A DNA stretch of 64,000 nt from Phytopythium helicoides (taxonomy: Eukaryota > Oomycota > Peronosporomycetes > Pythiales > Pythiaceae), in contig JANFNE010000006.1 in assembly GCA_024867545.1 (NCBI GenBank), positions 558,001-622,000 on the forward strand, written 5' to 3'. The notes beneath the pieces were generated by a model. It saw only the letters and a program-made list of their open reading frames with translations. It made no database searches and was not told where the DNA came from. Below, piece by piece: positions 57,140-64,000 of this stretch. Position 1 is the first letter of the stretch, and every line of letters begins with the position of its first letter. The translations under genes were made by a program, and so were the position numbers.

Positions 57140-60100
57140 ATGGAGGGCGCCGCATCATCACAGCTGGTGCGCATGCCCGGATCGGGAGCTAATGCGCGTG
57201 AAGAGCCGTTCAGCGGTCAGCAGAGTGCGTCCGGAGCACCTGCTGCTCAAGAGAAGACCGAAGTCGCCAAAAGGAAGCGCGACAAGCCAAAGAAGAACGC
57301 AAGGAGTCCAAGTCCAATGGAACGTGTTGCTCGAGCGTTACCTACGCCTGAGACGTCTGGAGAAGCTACAGACATCCTTCGGGAGTCCGTCGACAGCCCT
57401 CCGACACCCCAAGCTGCGGTGCAAGACGTTGTGGCTGACATAGTCCCTGCAGAAACAACCCGCGATGCCATCCAGGCGTCAGACCTCGCGCTTGCTAGCG
57501 CTGAGTTGTCCTCGACCGAGTTTATCGTCGGCGGTCAAGCTGCAGGATTGGCATCGGCTGCACGCGCGCGCGACGTGGCACGAGCCGCGGACCCTCGCTC
57601 TCAAGTTGTTCAGTGGCCATGGATGACTCGTTTCGAGCTGCCCACACAACCCCAGTTGCTATTGGAAGATGTACCCGTCGTGAGCCTGCTCGATGTCGAA
57701 GTCGCCAACTACGTAGAAGACCAGAAGATACGGTGGCAAGCCTGTGAGCGTGGGCTGAACTGCCCGCGCGACCCTGCTTACTCTCAAGTCAACCGAGAAC
57801 GGATGACCGAATGGGTCACAGCGACTGTCCGCCTCAACCATTTCCTGCGCCAAAGTGTCGAGCTCTCACCTGAGGCGTCGTGGCTGGCCGCACTGCGTGT
57901 TCGTCATGTGTGTCTGCCAGTGCCGTCCGATCTGCGCGCGTTTAGCGTTCCTCTGGGTGCGCTTTCTGCACCCGAGGTTATCGCAGTCTTGCAGACGGCC
58001 CTAGAAGAAGCGGGATATGAGTTCCTCAACCTGGCACCAGAGTGGTTCTCACACGGAGAAACCCGAGACGTACCTGTGGATACAGTCCGACTGATTGCCC
58101 AAGATGTGCTCGCGGCGATGAAACCAATGATGGAAATCTGGAGATGGGTTGCTGAAGGTGCCTCGTGCACCATGCCTGTCCACAAGCAACCGTTCGTGCA
58201 CGTAGAAGACTTCCAAGACGTGGATATGCTCGAAGTCGACGAAGAAGGTGATGTTCTCATGATAGAGGGTGTCAAGGAGTTCCTGACGACAGACTTGATA
58301 TTGCGCGTCCGCACGGTGAGCGAACGGCACACAAGCAGCGTCTCAACCGACTCTGGGATCGTCATCCCAAGGAAGAGGCACCAGCGAATGGCCTTTGTGC
58401 CTGGCTCAGATGTGTCACTGCCACCGGCTGGATTCGACTCTAGCGCGTCGTCAGAGAGCCGTTTTCACTCGCCGACTTCGTGGGACCAAGACATGTCCGA
58501 CGGGACGGATACAAGTGGTGTTGTGCCTGTAGGAGCCACCCTCGGCCCCGCAGTGATGATGGCACAAGCCGTCACACCTTCCGTGGTGCAGCAATACGTC
58601 CCCGGCATGTTAGCCCTCACCGGGAAGCACTGGGACGCGACTGTGGAACCAGCGACGCTACCGGCACTGCCAACTACTCCACCGAGAGCTGTTACCCCTC
58701 CTCAGGGAGCTGACCAGCAGTCTGTGGCTCCGGTCATGGATACTATCCTCAGTGAGCAAGCGCAGCAAATCCGAGCTCTACAGCGTCAGATCGGCGAGAT
58801 GCAGTTACGGAACCAGTCGGACCGGGAGAAGTATCGTCTAGAAGCAGAACGCGAGAACCAACGACTCGCACGTGAACAGCGGGCTTTGCAGGAGGAGGTC
58901 GTTCGACTCCAACAGGCCAGCGCTCGAGATCACCGCACTTGGGAAGAGACAGTTCGCCAACACCAGACTCAACTGCAGCAACAAGCCCAGCAAGCCGAGC
59001 AGCAACGTGAAGCTGAGAAGGTTCGCATGTGGGAGGAGTTCCGTCGTGAAGCGTCTGCGGAGTACAGGGAGTTCAATGAGCGCGCGGAAGAGCGGCGCAA
59101 AGCTGACCTGCTTGCTGCAGAACAAACCCGCGCGGAGCAAGAGCGATTGTTTAGGTCGCAGATGAACCAGCGAGAGTTGCAATTCCAGCAGCAGCAAGAC
59201 GAGATGCGTCTGCAGCACGAACGAGAGCGTCGTCAGCGACAAGTCGAGCAACAACAGCGAGATGCACACGCCAAACGCATGGAGGAGGAGTTAGATAAAC
59301 TGCGGCTACAGCACGCAACCGCGCAGTTGGCGCGAGCCACTGCCTCGCCGTTCACAACTCCGCCGCCGGTTAGTACAGCTACAACAGTGATTCCGGCCTC
59401 GCGCGCGACTAGCGTGCATTCGCACACGTCCATCGCCGCCGGAACGACTATTCCGACTCCCGTCGTGTCAAGCACCGGCCCGTCTATGTCTGGTTCGTCA
59501 TTCACGCAAGTCTACGCGTCACGACCGTTCGTCAGTGCGTCAAGTGCGCGACCTGTGGCCCCGGCTCAGCCTCACCAGTCATCCAACGTCCCGTTTGGGT
59601 ACAGAGGAAGTACGTCGCCCTGGCAACCGCCGACCAGCGGTGGCCCTCTGTATGGTGGTGGACCTACAAATGGCGCTGGAGGAAGAAACGGAGGCTCCGC
59701 AGGTGGGAACGCACCAGGCCTACCTGGAGAGGGTAACCAATCCAGTTTCCCGAGTCAAGTCAACAACGCTCGAAACTCTACGCCTGCCCCTGCAGCTGGA
59801 TTTCGCATGACTATACCGTTCAACTCGATCGCCTACTTCAAGGGGACTGAGACGCTGGAAGAGCGTAAGAAGTGGTGGAATCAATTCGCCTACTCAGCCG
59901 ACGTGTGCATGTGGGAACCTGAGGAGAAGTGCAAATACCTCCCAATGTGGCTTGAAGGAAGCGCGAAAGCGTGGTACCGACAGCTAGATCTGACTACTCG
60001 ACAGACGTGGAAGGTGCTCTCCAAGAAGTTCCAGGAACAGTTTTGCACTGCGTCAGACAGCGTTATGGAGAGATACCTGGAGATGGTGCCGAGAAGGAAC

Positions 60101-60931
60101 GAGAAGCCACTGCATTTCTTGTGGAGACTAAATGCCGCCGCTGCAAGAGCGCAAATTGACACTACTACCGCGAAGACCCGGCAGAAGCATATCAAGAGGT
60201 TCCTACAGAAGCTCACCGACAAGACGTTGAAGTACAACCTCGCCGCCCGCACGTTCTTCTCTATGCAGGAGTTCGAAGAAACACTTAAGATGTACCACGA
60301 GGTAACTGGCAGCGAGGACGAGCATGAAGTAGACGCCCTCTACAGGAACGAAGTACCCAGAGCAGTGCAGTTCAAGAAGGTCGACCCTACGGCTGGCAGG
60401 TTCCGCCCCAAGGAGAGCAATCCTGGAAGAGCGTACTGGGCAGAGGAATCGCAAGATAACTGCCGAGACTATGATTCGTCTCTTGAAGAGGAGGAGTCCG
60501 AAGAGCAAGCGTATGCAGCTCAAGTGACCTCCCATGGACCGCGAAACTCGTTCAACCAGCCTCAGAGGTTCAATAGCCAGAGTGGTAACTACCCGAAGAG
60601 CCAACTGTCGCCAGGGTCGCATTCGCCATCAAGAACAACCTGTGCAAAGTGCAAACGACTCGGCCACTCTGCAGAGAACTGTTGGAACGACCTGTTGTGC
60701 GAAACATGTGGAGAACGTGGTCATCTGACCGAACGTTGCTTCAGAAAGCCACTACCATGCCCTGTCTGTGCGAACTCTCACAGTGGAAGTTGCCCAGTCA
60801 TGAAGGACTTTTTCAAGTGGATCCGCGAAGCAAGGGCGGCGGTCACTCCAACTTCAACGACGTCATCAGTGAACCCAAGTCAAGCACCGCCAACGACGCC
60901 ACCAAGCGTCAACTCGTCGCCGTTAAACTAG
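57140..60931 (+). CDS. Giant Gag of Ty3/gypsy element 2
   Basis: The frame is open from 56879, but I take the ATG at 57140 (1263 residues). The sequence before it contains an exact 20-base tandem duplication that would shift any frame, and it lacks coding character. The N-terminal 530 residues are of unknown type, with basic and Ser/Pro-rich stretches. A long Gln/Glu/Arg coiled coil follows (about 535-730), then a Ser/Thr/Pro-rich linker and a Ty3-type capsid domain (about 895-1060, FKGTETLEERKKWWNQFAY, KAWYRQL, FCTASDSVMERYLEM). Two zinc knuckles follow, CAKCKRLGHSAENC (from 1168) and CETCGERGHLTERC (from 1187), plus a third Cys/His cluster CPVCANSHSGSC. Usual Ty3/gypsy Gags are 250-500 residues, so the N-terminal part is an unusual addition. 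The TAG at 60929-60931 follows the slip site directly. Confidence 0.85.
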   Translation: MEGAASSQLVRMPGSGANAREEPFSGQQSASGAPAAQEKTEVAKRKRDKPKKNARSPSPMERVARALPTPETSGEATDILRESVDSPPTPQAAVQDVVADIVPAETTRDAIQASDLALASAELSSTEFIVGGQAAGLASAARARDVARAADPRSQVVQWPWMTRFELPTQPQLLLEDVPVVSLLDVEVANYVEDQKIRWQACERGLNCPRDPAYSQVNRERMTEWVTATVRLNHFLRQSVELSPEASWLAALRVRHVCLPVPSDLRAFSVPLGALSAPEVIAVLQTALEEAGYEFLNLAPEWFSHGETRDVPVDTVRLIAQDVLAAMKPMMEIWRWVAEGASCTMPVHKQPFVHVEDFQDVDMLEVDEEGDVLMIEGVKEFLTTDLILRVRTVSERHTSSVSTDSGIVIPRKRHQRMAFVPGSDVSLPPAGFDSSASSESRFHSPTSWDQDMSDGTDTSGVVPVGATLGPAVMMAQAVTPSVVQQYVPGMLALTGKHWDATVEPATLPALPTTPPRAVTPPQGADQQSVAPVMDTILSEQAQQIRALQRQIGEMQLRNQSDREKYRLEAERENQRLAREQRALQEEVVRLQQASARDHRTWEETVRQHQTQLQQQAQQAEQQREAEKVRMWEEFRREASAEYREFNERAEERRKADLLAAEQTRAEQERLFRSQMNQRELQFQQQQDEMRLQHERERRQRQVEQQQRDAHAKRMEEELDKLRLQHATAQLARATASPFTTPPPVSTATTVIPASRATSVHSHTSIAAGTTIPTPVVSSTGPSMSGSSFTQVYASRPFVSASSARPVAPAQPHQSSNVPFGYRGSTSPWQPPTSGGPLYGGGPTNGAGGRNGGSAGGNAPGLPGEGNQSSFPSQVNNARNSTPAPAAGFRMTIPFNSIAYFKGTETLEERKKWWNQFAYSADVCMWEPEEKCKYLPMWLEGSAKAWYRQLDLTTRQTWKVLSKKFQEQFCTASDSVMERYLEMVPRRNEKPLHFLWRLNAAAARAQIDTTTAKTRQKHIKRFLQKLTDKTLKYNLAARTFFSMQEFEETLKMYHEVTGSEDEHEVDALYRNEVPRAVQFKKVDPTAGRFRPKESNPGRAYWAEESQDNCRDYDSSLEEEESEEQAYAAQVTSHGPRNSFNQPQRFNSQSGNYPKSQLSPGSHSPSRTTCAKCKRLGHSAENCWNDLLCETCGERGHLTERCFRKPLPCPVCANSHSGSCPVMKDFFKWIREARAAVTPTSTTSSVNPSQAPPTTPPSVNSSPLN

Positions 60932-60971
60932 GGCGCCCGCCAGATCTTAGGGGTCTGGAGCGTGTCGGGCG
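60922..60971 (+). promoter_or_regulatory. Candidate -1 ribosomal frameshift signal, element 2
   Basis: The heptamer G TTA AAC (60922-60928) is in the gag frame, immediately before the gag TAG. After five bases CGCCCG (60934-60939) pairs with CGGGCG (60966-60971). Stacked inside it, CCAGATC (60940-60946) pairs with GGTCTGG (60952-60958) with one G-U, leaving a TTAGG loop and a 7-base bulge. The -1 frame runs without a stop to the right edge. Confidence 0.75.
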
Positions 60972-63900
60972 GAATCCCCTGGTTATGCGCGCGTTTGCTT
61001 ATGTCGGCCCGAAGATCTCGGCTCCAATCAGCCACAATAAGGTCAACACGGACACTTCATCTGAAATCGAAGCGCAAAGTCACTCCACAGCCATCTGTCA
61101 CATGGCTACCTCTGAAGAGACAACGGAACTTCCGGAGGTCGAGCTACAACCCGGTCAACGCATGGGATGGTGGGAACATCACGAGTCTGACGACGATCAC
61201 CACATGACGGCGATGGTCAGAGGCTCCGTGAGTGACGAACCCACACTGATTATGCTTGATACTGGGGCGACAACGAGTATCGTAAGCCTAGACTTTGCAC
61301 GCAAGTCGCGGCTGAAGCTCAAGTTCGATAGCCAGTTGACAGTGAACGGCATCGGAGGGACTAAGACGAAGATAACGGCGAGGACGAGAGTCAAGATAAC
61401 GCTGGGGCTGAAGGTTGTGTATGTGATGGACGTCTGGGTCGGGAACATTGGTGAAGGAGTGAATTGTTTACTCGGCATGAACTTCATGTACGCCGCGGGA
61501 ATCCGGTTGAGTTTGAGAGAAGGCGCTGTGGAACTGCCAGATGAGGAGCGAATTCTGCTGGTCGGTGGTCCGCGTCAAGAGACAGCAGGGTACGAGCAGA
61601 CTGTCGAAGTCGGTCAAGCGGGATGGTTGGCGCCTGGAGAAGTGGGGACTGTACCGCTGAGCGTTCAGTTGCAGAAGCGAATCGAGGACGGAGCCCAACT
61701 CTGGGTAGCAAGAGGAGATGATTGGGTAACTCAAGTTGGTTGGAAGTCAAGGAGACGACCTGCTGTAATCCAGATTGCGAATATCTCACTAGAGAAGAGA
61801 CTCTACCTTCCAAGGTATGTGTCGGTTGCTGCGGTCTTGGAGAAGGGGCACCTGCCTCGTACGGCCGGACGCTTTGTGCGCCCCGAGTCGCTCAAGTATC
61901 GAGAATGGAGCCAGCTTGTGTACGAGAATACTCCGTCGCCCGAGTTCCGTGAGCGCCAGTGGAACGCCATGCCCCAAGAGCCAGAGCTGCCGAAGCCATA
62001 TAGAGCTGCGCCGGAGCGCATCTTGCTGAGGTCGAACGAAATCCGACCGCTCAACAGAGTTGCAGAAACACCAGACCATGTCGTGCGAGTAGAAGATTCG
62101 GTGTTCGTGAGTACCACCGTCGCAGTAGAACCTCGGAAGTCGCAAGTCAGAAGACAAGCCGACTCCACAGTCGAGTTCGACCGAGGGGCAACTGCAGAGG
62201 AGGTCGACCGCGAGCCGTCAGAAGTATTAGAAGGCAACCTCGCACGCGTAATGAGAGCAGAAGCGGTGCAATCTACAGAAGCACCAGCGGTATTCCTTCG
62301 TGAGGGAGAGGACGCAATATTGTTGCACGAGCTGCGTGACCAGTTGGCGACGTTGCCAGACCTTCCAGATCTGGCACCGACGGCTGACATCGAAACGGCC
62401 GATGTTGGTACACCTGGGGAGACGTCTCCAGGGCAGGAAGACAAAGTCCGAGAGATACTACGCCGTCACAAGAGCGCCTTCTTAGGTGAGGGTAATGCGT
62501 TGCCACCACCAGCTCGAGGTGTGACTTGCGATCTTGACGTTCAAGGGGCGAAACCTATCGCACAGCGTGCCAGGCGTATACCGCCACAGTACCTGCGTAA
62601 GGTGTACGATCTGCTCAAGAAGCTACTCGAGAGCGGCCTGATCGAGTTCTCGGACTCTCAGTGGGCCTCCCCAATCGTGATTGTGCTCAAGAAGAATGGC
62701 AAGGACATCCGCCTCTGCATCGACTACCGAATGGTCAACCAGCTCCTGCAACTAGACCTCTACCCAATGCCACTAATCGACGACCTGCTGGATAACTTCG
62801 ACGAAGTGATGTGGCTGGTGAGCCTCGACATGGCGAGCGGGTTCTGGGCAGTGCCACTGACTGACCGTGCAAGAAGGATATCGGCATTCATTTGCCCCCT
62901 CGGTCATTTTCAGTGGACCCGAATGCCCTTCGGCTTAAAGAATGCACCACTCGTGTACCAGCGAGTGCTCGACAACTGCCTGTGGGGGTTTGTACGACTA
63001 CCGCCTGAGCTCGAAGCACAAGCTGACCCTGATGTGCGCGAACATTACCACTTGAATGTGGGTTCACAGCAGAGCGACTCGGAGGATGCAACTGCTGCTG
63101 AGGGAGATGGTCCTTTGACCGTCTTCCAGATCAACCGGCCAGCGCCACCCCGGATGGGGCCGGTGCTCGGCCGCAGCAGCTATGTTGACGACGTCGCCTT
63201 CGGGGGCAGAGACTGGGACGAGATGTGTCACAAGCTGGATGAGCTGCTGTACCGTCTGCGGTACTGGGGTATTTCGGTGAGCCTGCCCAAGAGCGTGTTC
63301 GGCAAACGAGAGGTTGACTTCCTGTCACACCGCGTGAGCCGTGAAGGCATCCAAGCCACGCCAAAAATCGCAAAGTCCGTGCGTGAAATGCCGTTTCCCT
63401 CCACACTCAAAGGCGTTCAATCGTTCTTAGGAAGCATCAACTATTACGCGAAATTTATCGAGGGCTTGCCCTTGATCGCGTCGGTGCTCTACGAGTTGAC
63501 GGAGGACCAGGTGAAGCACCAAGAAGGGCTCGACAAGGCAAAGAGAGCGTTCGAAATGCTGAAGGAGAAGATCACAGCTACGCCACTTCTAAGACATCCA
63601 GACCGCGCCAAGCCATTTGCAATCATCACACACTCGAACGACTGGGCGGTCAGCGCAGTCATTGCACAAGAGTATGATGGGATGCTATTTCCGGTACGGT
63701 TCACAGGAAGGGTGTTACACGGCGCTGAGATCAACTACCCAGCTGCGGAAAAGGAAATCCTCGCGTTGTTCCGCTCTCTAGAAGTCTACCACACTCTCCT
63801 GCTTGGGCAGAAGCTCAAAGTCTACACGAGGCACTCGACGCTAAGTTGGTTGTTCAAGTCTAAGTCGCTGAAGAGAAGATGCCACCAGTGGGCAACAATG

Positions 63901-64000
63901 CTGTCTCCATGGACAATGGAAGTGATCCAGCTACAGAAGGACGCTGACGGGCTGGCAGCTATACTGAGCGCCAGCATCACTCCTCGCGAACACCTCGATA
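60922..64000 (+). CDS. Pol polyprotein of Ty3/gypsy element 2 (partial at window edge)
   Basis: The -1 frame relative to gag is open through the gag/pol overlap and on to the window end; a search for complete ORFs would miss it. Codon numbers count from 60922. Aspartic protease: IMLDTGATTSIVS (D113), with the second lobe motif LLGMNFM. Reverse transcriptase: SPIVIVLKKNGKDIRLCIDYR, VSLDMASGFW (D636), FGLKNAP and SYVDD (catalytic pair 755-756). About 60 extra residues, partly acidic, sit between the FGLKNAP/YQRVL block and YVDD. After the connection, the RNase H part has THSNDWAVSAVI where TDAS is expected (His904 in place of the first Asp) and YTRHSTL where TDH is expected (Arg970 for Asp); the Glu at 945 is kept. 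Integrase lies beyond the window. Confidence 0.9.

Larger units (their letters stand above)
56234..64000 (+). mobile_element. Divergent Ty3/gypsy element 2 (continues past right edge)
   Basis: Gag and the first 1026 codons of pol are open and in order, so this copy may be recent. The left limit is approximate, placed at TGTGACGCG after the element 1 remnant; no second LTR is in the window. Confidence 0.6.

Overview
The window looks like a nuclear contig of an oomycete, most likely a Phytophthora-like species. The gene models have short GT-AG introns and GC-rich coding sequence. There is an M96 mating-specific/START-like gene and a C2-TKL kinase. The mobile DNA is of kinds common in oomycetes: a Crypton-type tyrosine recombinase, Ty3/gypsy elements including a chromovirus, a DDE transposase fossil and a LINE tail. 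The species assignment is inference.

1-8.1 kb is an ordinary gene island. It holds the tail of an unknown + strand gene, a six-exon - strand gene joining a helical BAR-like N-terminus to a Mob1/phocein domain, a two-exon LicD/fukutin-like membrane protein, a ten-exon PHTF-family membrane protein, and a four-exon C2-TKL kinase with DLG in place of DFG and one GC-AG intron. I built these models by hand from splice signals and frame continuity; exons too short to stand out as ORFs were recovered this way.

9.0-10.6 kb is a decayed DDE transposase with a solo LTR inserted in it, flanked by a 5-bp target duplication.

10.85-36.84 kb (about 26 kb, 40% of the window) is a perfectly periodic 503-bp tandem array. 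Every unit carries one - strand tRNA-Pro(AGG) gene, 52 in all. Three variable spacer sites form haplotypes distributed unevenly along the array.

37.3-43.1 kb is a mobile-element cluster. A Crypton-like tyrosine recombinase is open in one frame apart from one TAG and one TGA. Beside it a 727-residue HTH/Ulp1-protease gene lies between inverted, colinear arrays of a 21-bp repeat. This is the least familiar arrangement in the window. 44.0-47.4 kb holds a truncated LINE and a chromodomain pseudogene between short inverted repeats.

48.0-51.1 kb has an M96/START-like gene and a sugar-porter (MFS) gene with no visible 5' part. It abuts a Ty3/gypsy chromovirus (51.3-56.2 kb). A second, divergent Ty3/gypsy element runs from about 56.2 kb off the right end; its pol frame has no stop inside the window. 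Both retroelements have gag and pol in overlapping -1 frames. At each junction there is a slippery heptamer, then exactly five bases, then a GC-rich six-base-pair stem, so -1 ribosomal frameshifting is the likely mode of pol expression.
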